From Sceloporus undulatus (Eukaryota; Chordata; Lepidosauria; Squamata; Phrynosomatidae): a stretch of 64,000 nt of DNA. This document shows, piece after piece, positions 13,201 through 23,201 of the stretch (its first letter is position 1; the number at the start of each line of letters is the position of its first letter). Made by a program: the position numbers and the translations under genes. Below the pieces are notes generated by a model. The model saw nothing but the letters and a program-made list of their open reading frames with translations, made no database searches and was not told the origin of the DNA. The stretch lies in NCBI RefSeq assembly GCF_019175285.1, contig NC_056527.1:120429273-120493272 (forward strand), given 5' to 3'.

Positions 13201-16200
13201 ATGTCCCTGCTAGATTATACTGTCACAGGAACAAAAGAGGAGAGCTGAATTTGGAAGTTAACATGCACTGCTGTTATTCTGAAGGCAGGGTCGGGGTTGT
13301 GGCGGCTGGTGTATTTCTGTCTAGATCTCAGATCAGGGTATGGAACAGGAGAGCAGGAATTCCTGTGATGCTTCTCTTTCTGCAGTGATTATAGGGTAGT
13401 CTAGCATGGGTTTATCCCTCTGCTCCTGAAGGTAGAGTCATATTGAAATGAATGTGAGAATACCTTCTGGTAAATGCATATATACTGATGGAGCTTATTT
13501 AGCCTGAAACTGGGGGGAGTTGCTCTCCCTTGCAGAAAAGGTATAGTCAGATCCATTAGGATATGTTCTTGTCTTCTGGAGTCATCAGGAGGAGCTAACC
13601 CATGGCAAAAAAACTGTACCTGCTAATTGCCAGGATCATCTCCTTTCTATACTGAAGTTGTGCAATCACTGGAATGGAAAGCATTAAGGCTTACCATACT
13701 TACACATTGACAGTTTGTCTGCCGTGAGCTCAGGCAACACAGGATGTGAACAAAATTGTACCCCAAATACATAGCTGAGCCAGTCTGTCTAGTAATTCTT
13801 AGCTGTGCTATGCAGTGTGAGGCTACCTCCAAACAGGTCAAGCAACAGCTAAGGCAGCCTGAAGCAACCAGACTGAGGACACCTGAAGGCCCCCTGTCCC
13901 TGTCCTATGGCAGAGGGCACAGCCACTGAGCTGTGCCCCTTTGGCCCTCTCCCTTCTGAACCAGTTCCGATTTAGGAAGTGAACCAGTTTCAATTCTGTA
14001 ACAACAATGCCCTACTCCACTACCAAGCCCCTCTGTGGGTTGCAAGTCAAGTCCTCCCATGGCACACCACTCCCTTGCAGCCACAAAGCAAAGAAAGGCC
14101 CAGGCTGGAAGGATGAATGGGAGAAGCTGAACCTGATCTGTTGCTTTGGACAGCCATCACTGCATAATCCTTGGGACAGAGGATGCGAAGGGGAAAGGGT
14201 CTGGACTCCCAAGAAGAACAGCAGCAGGTGTGGTGCTACTGGGAGCTGACAGACTTGCTGAGCTGCAAAAGGCCTCAGGAAGTCCAGGGCAAAGGCACCC
14301 AAACTCCACCCAGGCTCCTTCCCAGAATCTGTCCTGGGCCTCTGGAGTGGCTCAGAAGAGCCACATTTCACATTCTGTCCATATCCAAATGATGGAAATC
14401 CAGCAGACATACTGTTTGCTTGGACCTACCTCTGTCTGTATCACAGGCCAAACCATGAAGGAGGGCAAAACGAAATGAGATCAAAGGCATAAGTGGTATC
14501 TCCCTATCGCTCCTTTCTGAGATAGACCTTCTATAGCTTTACTGAACCTTTCAATGTACAAGTCAATCCTACAGACTTTGATAAAAAGATACTCTCAAAT
14601 CCAGTCAACTGATTGGGGGAAGGGGGGCACAAATGTATCTTATAGAAGCCTAGAAAGGACACCGTCACCAGCCAGAAAGCAGAAGGAAAAGCCAAAGTTG
14701 CTACACAGAAGCCTCCAAAGCCCAGTGAGGCAGGTGTTATTAGAGAAATCCCCAGCCACCCCACCAGCCCATGGGCCCTGGGTGAGATATGTCAATAGGT
14801 CAGGTCCTGCTAGCACTAGGCTCCAGCAGGCATAGCTATGCATCCTCCCTACATCTTGCACAGCCATCCCAGGTGCATGTAGCTGGGTGCCCTCTCTCCC
14901 ATGGCCATTTGGTTGTGGGAGGACGGGAAGAGATGGGGTACAGCCAGATCCAGCCTGGTTGTGTTCCTACAGCCTGATGCATGAAGAAGCAGGTATTCTC
15001 TTGGACCTCCAGAGGTTGGCCAAGATGATCCTTTTCCTTCCAGCTGCAGGAACATAGCCAGCTGCTGCCTGGACATCTCCCCTCCATTCACTAAGCAGCT
15101 GTGTATGCAGGGAGATGTCCAGCCTGAAGACATGTAGGTAGTATGTTGGGCATTTTGTTGACCAAAAACAGTACATACATGGGCATATCTGCAAGGGCAC
15201 CTGCACATGTCACCAAAGACTTTCAGACATTCTGACAGCTGTCCTGTTGAAATCAAGGAGGAAAGGAGTTTGGACCCATTTAGCAAGACCTGTGCTTGTC
15301 CCCTGACTCTGTCTGTAAGCATGCTTGGAAAGCAAGGAGCCTTGTCAGTGTCAGGAAAGAGGGACCGACAGAGCAAGTTACCTTGAGTCTGTTTGTGTGT
15401 TGGTGCTGCTTCTGTCCGCTGCACAGGCCTCTTCAGCAGCTGGCCAGTGCCAATCTGGCTGGACTTCTGTACGGATGACACAGTGGCCATTTTAGCCTTT
15501 GGACTGGACGTCGGACTACTGGAGACACTGGAGAGGTCCTAGCCAAGGGATGGAAAGTCCCCAAACTATTTATTAGACTCATGTTGCAAGGAAAATGTTT
15601 AGTAATTCTTGAGGTTTTGCATCTCATGGGCCTGGAAACCTCCAGATATAGCAGGCAACTGGCATGTGTTCCATATTCCAATGCAAGTGGTGGCTCCCAT
15701 ATCAGCAGGGCAACAAATCCATTCCAGGTCATAAAGGAACTCTTTGGGTTGAGAATAATGTCCAGGGCCTTGGAAAACTCCTTTAAAGGCAGGCAAAGCT
15801 TGGAGTCAAGCCAAATCCCCACTGACCTGGGAGCTACCAAACCCCTTCACCTCAAACTACTGCTCTCACCGCAGCCTCTTCTCACCTCAGAGCCTGATGG
15901 TGAAGCGGGGACTTTGGTGGCAGGGGAGGCGGGCCGGCTGCTCCTCTCTGACATGTCGAAGGACAGGTCCCTTCGAGCGGAGTCACGCATGGTTTTCTTC
16001 TTCTTCTCGGCATCGAGATCGCGGGGATCAGAGCCCGAATGGCTGTCTGCCCGGGTGAGCACTCCAGTCAGGAAGTCAGCAATTTCATCCTACAGAGGCA
16101 AGAAGGCTTTTAAGGGCACTCTCCCAAAAGCATCTCGTAGAGCTTGGGCTACTAGCAGCTTCTTGCTGTTCAAATATTTACAAAGGCCAGAGATCCTAGT

Positions 16201-19200
16201 ACTTTCCCATAACTTCCTATTTCACTTTCACTGCCCTGTTAGTCCAAGCCAGCCAACCCTGCTGAGGCCAGGGTGGGAACCATGCTGCCCTCCAGATGCT
16301 GTTGGCTGCAGCTCCTAGCAGCACTCCCAGCAGTTTGGGGCACCACAGTGCAAGGATACTGAGAAGCTGGAACAAGTCTAGAGGAATAAGACTTCCTCTA
16401 TTCCTGCTTATTCCGGGAAAGGCTCTTTTTTCCTACTGATTTTAGAAGGAGCAAAAGGGGCAGGAGGGTCCCATGACTCTAAGCAGATGTTTATTTTTCA
16501 GGGGGATGGGCAGACAGAGAAGTAACAATTTACCTGTATGCACCTGTCCACCATGCTCTGGGTCAGGCCTTCTGATTTCTTTTTGGCTTTGCTTATCCTA
16601 TTTAAAAAGAAAGGTCATCAATACAACATCCTAGGTTTGATGGTTGTATGGGAGCTTTGTGTATGTGATTATGTTTTTCAAAGTTTAAACTGAGCTTCAA
16701 AAACCTGGGTTTTTACAGGGCAGATATTACAGATAATACACCAAGACAAGATTATTTTTATTTCATGTTGCTGTTATCACTGCAGTTGTATTATTGTTAT
16801 TATTATGATTATAATATCCCACTTTTTTCCATCTCAGAACTGAAGGTGGTTTAGAACAGATTAAAAACACACAAAAGAGTGATTAAACTATCAAAAATAA
16901 TAAAAACAGTTAAAGACATAAACTGTGGCCAGATTTGATGTTTTAAATAGAATAAAAACCCATTGACCTCTGCCACCATCTTGCTTGACTGGATACGCAC
17001 CTGAGATTATCATCCGCTCCTCCAACCACCACGAGGCTGTTTTCGGCTCGAAGCTTCTCCCGGAAATCTTCCATTGCTTCGCTGTTGCACTGGAGGGAGT
17101 TCTGACCGATCACAAAGAGAACCGGAGTCTTCATGTCTAGAAGTGGGTCGTCAACATCCTGCCACACAAAACCACCTATCAGGTTCTGGCCATTCTCTTT
17201 CAAGTCTTAGAAGATGCCAGGATCTGCCCTGCTGCAAGTGGTGCGCAAGGCAAACATTTTCTGCATTTTCCCCCTTTTGCCTAACACACTCAACATGTAA
17301 AGTACTCGGAGCACAGGACAGATATTATGTGCATCATTTTATCATGTGCAGATAATAAATACATAACAATTTTAAAATGATGAAAAGCAGGGGAATTTAA
17401 CCAACAACTCTCCACCCTCTGAACTTTGAATTTATCAGGTCACCACCTCTCATTTTGCCAGGGTCTTTATACATCCTCATTTCTTACCCCTCTGGGTCCA
17501 TCCACTGTTAAGAGAGGGAATCCAAGACACACCACTGCAGTGACATCCTCCATCACTGAAACCTAGACATGAAAACAAAAGGGCCTTATTTTGACAATCT
17601 CCAAAGAATGACAACAGCAGATCACTCTGGGTCCTGAATAAAAGTGGTCAGTAATTTTGGCTGTGAAGCCAAGGGACCACAGGCAGTGGGGAGATTAGGC
17701 TCTAAGTCAAGGGTGGGGATCCTGTAGTATTTCAGATCTTCTCAGATTGTAACTCCCAGCATTCCTCTCCACTGGGAGCGATGGGTGCTGCAGCCTGAGA
17801 ACAAATGGAGAACTGCTTGATTCCCACCCATTTTAAGTCTTAGGCCAGGGGAGATTTTCCTGGACATGTCATGTTCTTGGGATGTACTTTGGAGTCAATG
17901 CTCATAATTCCAAATCCCAACAGCAGTCCCAACCAGCACAGTCCCCCTGAACAAACTGCAGAATGGTGTGTACATTACACAAATCCCACTGTTTCAACGG
18001 GCCTACTCTATTGTGACTACCCACAGGATTCAGGCCAAGGTAATACAAAGTCTAGGACAAGACAGTGAATTAACATACGTGACAGGCCACCAGCGCTCCT
18101 GTGTTCCAGCCAATCAGGATTACTGGTTTGTGGGAGAAATGGTTGTGGATCTGGAAGAAAAAGCAATTAAGTAGGAAATTAGACTGGTGAAAAGAAATAA
18201 GGTTTATAGGCCAGAAGTTTCAATCACAGTCAAACATGGTTTGTACCTCGTGCACTTTGCCTCGCACAGATCCAATCATGTGCTCCAGACACTGCAACAC
18301 TCCAACGCCGCTGCCGTTATTCATTAAATGGGTAGCAACTGGGATCACCTACAAAACGAACAGGAGGGAAGATCGGCAACTCTAAGAGCAGTGATTCCCC
18401 CATTACAAAGTTGACAGCAAGAGTTCCAGGGTTTTCTTGAGAGGGGAAGTTGGACATAAATAAGAATGACAATAACAACAAGATAAAAGTGACACACCAC
18501 ACACACACAAAATAGGCAGAGCAATAAAATGTCACCAACCTTTCCCAAGCAAGAGAGTTGCGACTGCCAGAACCGATGCCGGCGCGAAGTGGGGAACATT
18601 GAATTGGAGGGTCCCGAAGCTGCTAGGAGGATGAGGGGGGAGCCAGGCAACTTGCTCTTGAAAAACAGAATCAAGTAAGTCACTTCTTTTGAGACATTCC
18701 AGCCCCTTCAACCACCAATGTCCCAAAATACAGCTGTTCAAGGGAGCAAGTATTTAAATTCAACAACCAGAGCTGGGGTTCAAGCCTCCAGCCAGGAACA
18801 GACATAATGCAATGCATTAAAAAAAAGCAAGCAAATAAATAACCCCCTCATATCTCTCCTTTTTTTTTGGAGGTCCACAATGTGCTTACCGGTTTGTTAT
18901 GTGAAAGTACGCCCACAGCGGGATCCCATGGTCTCTTCAGCAAGAGGGACAGAGCCTCAGCCCCAGCTGCTCCAGTCTTTGCAGTTGAAGACAAGAGCAT
19001 CCGGTCGATCAGGGTGGGAATCTGAAACCCAGAGGAGAAACTGTTGGGGAACCCCTTTGAACGTGGCCCCAGGAGCCACCAGACCCCACTTGCTTGTATT
19101 AGGGGGATGGTGTCACACTGCCTTGAAGAGGGCTCTACCAGCTGAGCTACTGATCTGCCTGCTTCAACTGGGGAAAGAATGGGGTGGGCAAAATGCTAGG

Positions 19201-22095
19201 AATGTCCCCTTTCATTTCCAAGTGCTGACTGGAGATAAGAGCAGGAATCACTTTCCTTATTGCACTGGCAAAGGAGGGCAGAAACTGAGGGTGGGAGAGG
19301 TTACTGTTCTAGGCCATCAAAACAAAAACATCAAAGAAAGAGGATAGTAAGTTAGATAGTGAGGCTGTGTAGTGTAGTGGGAGACCAGGGTTCATATTGC
19401 TGTTTAGCCATGGAAACCCTCTGGGTGACTTGTGCAAGTTACACCCGCACAGCCTCAGAAAGCAATGATGGCAAAGCCCCTCTGAACAAATCTTAACAAG
19501 AAAATCTCATGAAAGGTTCTCCATAAGTCAGAAATGACTTGAAAACACACAACAACAACAACAACAACAACAACAATATGGTGGATAAACAGGGATGTAT
19601 GCAGACACACTACCACCACGCATTTTCAAATGCTTCATGCTCATCACCTTCCCCTTAAGGGTCTGCAGGGCATCCAGGTAAGCAGCCAGCATAGGCAAAC
19701 TGAGGGTCTCCACCAGAGTTGAATGCAGCCACTGGATGAGTTTGGTGTCCCAACTGATGCTTGCCAAAGCCTGACGGACCCGCCGGGCACATTTGTCCAC
19801 TGCTATCCTTCTGAGCACCGGCTCATTGCAAGCCTTACAAAAACAAAAGGAGAAAGACTTAAAGTGGTGTCAGCCAAGCAAACCATTTTCAAACCTCAGA
19901 CTGAGGTGATATAGCCTGGAATTAGAAATTCTGCTTCTCAGACACATGTTGAGGTAGAACCCTTCCTAACTTGAAAAGACAAAACAGAAGCACACAAGTG
20001 CAGTTAAGCACAGCTAATCCTTGTTCTGAAAGATTATTTTTTGCTGATCCCAGTGAAGACCACCATTTATTGCAGAGTGTAAAGATGCCCTACATCTACC
20101 AGGTGCGCTGGTGCAGGCCAAAGGAAAGGGAATGAGTCCTTACCCCTTCATTAGCCAGCCGGGCCAGTCGGTCAGACTGTAAGGCCTTGAGGATTTTATT
20201 GAACAGCTTGTTCTGGGCCACTGTCCAGCCAGACCTGTGAGGAAAAATAAACATTACACTTACTAACTCTCTGCTTGGAGGTTGTTTTTTTTTGGGGGGG
20301 GGGGTTTACAATAAAAACTGGGCAATATGTTTGCTTGAGGGAAGAGAAACTAGCTGCCTGACCAAGGCACAAACTGGAGGAGCAGCAGCTCAGGGACTTC
20401 TTCTCTTGGTGGATGACAGAGCCAACTCAACCCAACCCATGGAGAGGAAGAATCTGGTGTGAGAGTACTCCAGTCCGGCTGCTGAATATGCTACCAAAGT
20501 ATTTTGGAATTTGGAGGTGATCTACAGAACCACAAAAATGTGCAAATCAACTGTGCCTGGTCCTCCAGAGATTGTTGGACTTCAGCACCTATCAATCTGG
20601 ACTGTTGGTTGTGCTGACTGGGGCAGATGGGAGTTGCAGTTCAAAAAAAAGACTTTCCCAAATTACATCCAGACCCAAAAAGCAAAGGGGAAAAATACAG
20701 CACCACAAAAGCAGAGAGTGCAACCAGGCCTCAGACTGCTTTCTGCCACCCACCCACTCTTTCTCCCATTCAGTACCTGTTCATGTGCTCTTCCCAGTCG
20801 TCCGGAGGAGGTGGGGTATCTGTATCGGTGCGGGCAAAGATCACGTGGCGCTCACATTCGTTCATCACCGTCCGGGCCTTCTGGTTGTCATAGAGTGGCA
20901 CAGGTGTGGGTGTCACTGTTTCCACATCAATGGGGACATCTGCCTCACTGAAAGAAGACAGTGTAGTCTCAGAGAACAGAACAGCGTGGTTCCAGCTGGC
21001 TAATGGTGTCTTAACAACAAAACCTCACAGCCAAGAGGTACACACTCAACATACTACGAACTAAACTGAGCAGAAAGAGAACTCTCGGTCATGGATCTAG
21101 TCTCATCCCAGTCTGAAAGACACACACCCATGTGTGTGCTCACACAGAGCAAAGGGACCAAACAATGCAATGGCACACATGTGCATTCTCTCATCACTGG
21201 GTCTTCAGTGGATAAAGAAGACAATGAATTGTTAAAGATCTTCTATAACTTGGCTCAGTCATGAACCAAAACAGAGACTGCAGTCAAGAAATCAGAAGAA
21301 CGCTAGGTCTTGCAAGGGCAACCATGAAGGAACTAGATAAGATCCTCAAGTCTACAGATAGATAATTGAATACTAAAATCAGAATGGTCTAGATATCATG
21401 GTATTTCTAACTTCTATGCAAAGATGTGAAAACCGGACAGTGAAGTAGAGTGGCAGAAAAAAGATCACGTCACGTGAAATGTGATGCCAGAGAAGTCTAT
21501 GGATACCATGGACCACTAAAAAGACAAATAAGATGGCCAACGAGCGACTCAAGCCTGAACTCTCATTAGTAGTGAAGAGGACAAAGCTGCGGATGATTTA
21601 CTTTGGATGTATGATGAGAGAATGTGACTGATTAGAAAAGACAGTAATGCTTGGTAAAGCGGGAGACAGTAGAAACAAAGGGAAACTGCACTCCAGATGG
21701 GTTGACTCAGTCCAGGAAGCCACAGGTGCCCTGAGTTTGCAAGACCTGGACAGGGATCCCTGAGATCGATCTTTCGTAGGGTCTTCAAAAGGCGATGTCC
21801 ACTTGGCAGCATGCAACAACGTCACACAGAGGTCCTTTCTGTGACCTGCCCATAGAAGAGAAAGGAGCAGAACTCACATGGCGCCGCTGTCTTGGTGTCT
21901 CTTAGGCGTCACGAAGAGCAGGCGCGTGGGGCGGGCGCTGCTGGCGTCCGGGTGGGCACTCCAAGGCTTGGCATAGCTGTGGTCCAGGAACACCAGGTCC
22001 AGCTCTCTCTCATGGACTGACAGCTGGAAAAGCAGAGAGGTCCCCATCCTCCGCGCCGAGGTCTGGAAGTCGCGCTCGTTGCCTCGGTAAGCCAT
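4228..22095 (-). CDS. KANSL3: KAT8 regulatory NSL complex subunit 3
   Basis: KANSL3 is a scaffold subunit of the nuclear NSL complex, which directs the acetyltransferase KAT8/MOF to promoters and also works at mitotic microtubules. Coding exons, 5' to 3': 22095-21878, 20947-20777, 20234-20144, 19833-19648, 19021-18890, 18656-18540, 18348-18247, 18150-18079, 17562-17488, 17158-17001, 16597-16534, 16089-15886, 15538-15382, 12601-12524, 11044-10835, 9320-9236, 8348-8194, 7868-7753, 7161-6948, 6300-6124, 5376-5233, 4790-4228. They join in phase to 1162 residues. The N-terminus ([18 protein letters not shown]) and the alpha/beta-hydrolase-like domain (about 280-450) match human closely. The nucleophile elbow reads GWNTG (353-357), with Asn where serine hydrolases have Ser. 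The C-terminal half is Ser/Thr/Pro-rich, with a Q5 run near residue 905. The last two exons add about 235 residues beyond the 904-aa human length I remember; a shorter form ending at 6092 by exon-21 read-through is possible. Confidence 0.93.
5035..5115. mobile_element. Family C repeat fragment (GGGAGTTGCAGTCC type)
   Basis: The segment 'atgctggaaactgcagtcca' plus 'cctctggagggcctcatgat' recurs at 26765-26840 and, in variant form, at other loci in the window. It looks like one half of a small palindromic element. Confidence 0.5.
8793..9016 (+). mobile_element. Sauria-type SINE, near full length, with target-site duplication
   Basis: This is the best-preserved copy. It has a tRNA-like head, box B GGTTCAAGTCC (8837-8847), the 'cattctctcagcctcagagg' body, the Bov-B-like 3' section 'gggtcgccataagttgga' and an ACAACAAG end. 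TGAAGCCA flanks it on both sides (8783-8790 and 9018-9025), as expected for LINE-driven insertion. It lies in KANSL3 intron 17, antisense to the gene. Confidence 0.85.
11676..12010. repeat. Dispersed repeat with direct copies of a 26-bp word
   Basis: The 26-bp word starting gattaccacactacactctt occurs at 11675-11700 and again, with one change, at 11883-11908. The second copy runs into 'tccactttcgttgctctggc' and 'ttcaatgaggcttaagagct', which look like one arm of another non-autonomous element. The exact ends are not clear. It lies in KANSL3 intron 15. Confidence 0.45.
12418..12456. repeat. (GGGT/GGAT)n microsatellite
   Basis: Tandem GGGT units run into GGAT units, 68 bp or more beyond the 3' (intronic) side of KANSL3 exon 15 (12524-12601). 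Confidence 0.8.
12602..15381. other. KANSL3 intron 14, no gene seen
   Basis: This 2.8-kb intron shows no conserved coding segment in either direction. I could not place a clear repeat in most of it. Confidence 0.5.
17705..17830. mobile_element. Family C palindromic repeat
   Basis: Left half contains 'ttgtaactcccagcattcct' and right half 'gggagcgatgggtgctgcag', imperfect reverse complements, followed by 'gattcccaccc'. This is the two-armed form of the family C element. It lies in KANSL3 intron 10. Confidence 0.5.
19122..19162 (-). other. tRNA-like D-arm relic
   Basis: The minus strand contains TAGCTCAGCTGGTAGAGC, a good pol III box A / tRNA D-arm. No box B (GGTTCGA) or acceptor-stem pairing follows, so this is at most a tRNA-derived fragment in KANSL3 intron 6. 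Confidence 0.35.
19361..19576 (+). mobile_element. Sauria-type SINE with (ACA)n tail
   Basis: It begins gaggctgtgtagtgtagtgg, has a 'ccagggttca' box-B remnant and 'ctccataagtcagaaatgac' near the 3' end, and finishes in a run of about nine ACA units. It lies in KANSL3 intron 6, just downstream of exon 5 in the gene's direction. Confidence 0.8.
21190..21835 (+). mobile_element. Bov-B (RTE) LINE 3' fragment
   Basis: The segment carries the C-terminal part of an RTE-clade reverse-transcriptase frame in decayed form: 'tctatggataccatggac', 'agaaaagacagtaatgcttg', 'gatgggttgactcagtccag' and 'gccctgagtttgcaagacct'. These words are typical of squamate Bov-B ends and related to the SINE tails in this window, which would use its machinery. 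It is 5'-truncated and sits in KANSL3 intron 2, antisense to the gene. Confidence 0.65.
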
Positions 22096-22554
22096 GGCTC
22101 CGGGCCTTTTGCTGCTAATCTCGGTGCAGATGATGGCTCCACATCCTGGGTGCCTGGAAGAAAGGGAGCGGGTGGCGTCAAAGGATAACAACACACAACA
22201 AAGTAAATGGCAGCGGCACCTTCATTGGGCCGTTGGCAAGGAAGGCCGGCGCAGCTTCCGGAGCATGAGACGTCTACTTCTGCGCATTTGGGTGTTGCCA
22301 ACGGAGGCCCCGCTTGCCCTGAGGATTCTGGGTGTTAGTGTACTTGTATGGCAACACTCAGAGCCCACAAAACATGCCTCTAGGTGACGACTACTATGGT
22401 TATGATTGTACATGCTCTATTCTGTCCAGGGAAGCCTTCCCAGACAGACATCCCTTGACTGGCATTTCATGTTTTTGCAAAGGACGTTTGTGTTCCAGCT
22501 CCCTCCCGTTTCGCCTTCTCTTCTGTGTACTGCGCTAGTGACAAATACAGCCCA

Positions 22555-22597
22555 CCATCATGATGATGGTGATGATGATGATGGTGACGATGATGCC
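22555..22597. repeat. GAT/ATG-rich microsatellite
   Basis: Imperfect GATGAT/GGTGAT triplets lie in KANSL3 intron 1. Confidence 0.7.
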
Positions 22598-22810
22598 TAT
22601 CTGCAAACCCACCTTGCAGCCTCTCTCCTGATGAAGGAAAGGCATCCCTGACGGATCTGGCCAAGGCAGCTCCCCTGAATGTTTGTATTCCTAAACACCG
22701 TAAGCGTATTGGGGGCTAAATAGGGGCCAAAGGGCCAAGAGCCCCGGCCATTCGGGAGAGTTCAGCCCCGAGGGCGCTATTCCTCTGAGCATGTGCAGAG
22801 TGCTACTCAC

Positions 22811-22980
22811 CTTCGCGCCCGGGAGAGCCCGAGAGAGGCCTGGCCCTTGTCTCCTCGCTGGAAGGGAGAGCCCGGCCGCCTCCTCTTCCTCCGCCTTTCT
22901 GCCCCGATGACGACGAAGACGAAGAGAGAGAGAGAGAGAGAGAGAGGCCGAGGCAGGCGGCCAAGGCCCGGGTAGGCCCC
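22811..22980 (-). other. KANSL3: KANSL3 noncoding 5' exon (approximate)
   Basis: A minus-strand donor (gtgagt at 22810-22805) follows GC-rich sequence ending GCGCGAAG. The next acceptor, at 22154-22155, opens the exon carrying the KANSL3 ATG. The upstream limit is a guess from the CpG-rich promoter edge. Confidence 0.5.
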
Positions 22981-22984
22981 GGTG

Positions 22985-23201
22985 GCTCCTGCGCATGCGC
23001 GAGCGCCTCTCCAGCCTCCTTTGTCTCCTGCGGCGGCAGCAGGGGCTGCTCTTCCCCGCCTCGCCTGCAGGGGCCGCTGCCGCCAAGCAGAGGTCGTTCC
23101 GGCGCGCGGCTGTGACGTCACGAGAGCGCCGCCGCGTTCTCTCTCTGCGGGGCCTGAGAGCCGGAAGCGGCTGTCTGTCTGTTGGCCGGTCGTCCTCGGC
23201 G
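22985..23201. promoter_or_regulatory. KANSL3-DUSP11 bidirectional CpG promoter
   Basis: The interval between the divergent genes contains a palindromic NRF1-type site GCGCATGCGC (22991-23000), a perfect CRE TGACGTCA (23113-23120) and an ETS core CCGGAAG (23161-23167) just before the DUSP11 ATG. A (GA)n tract (22919-22946) lies on the KANSL3 side. No TATA box is evident. Shared use is inferred from the short head-to-head spacing. Confidence 0.65.

Noticed and set aside
15581-16318. 245-residue plus-strand open frame
   Set aside because: It runs antisense over KANSL3 exon 13 and its introns, with no family resemblance.
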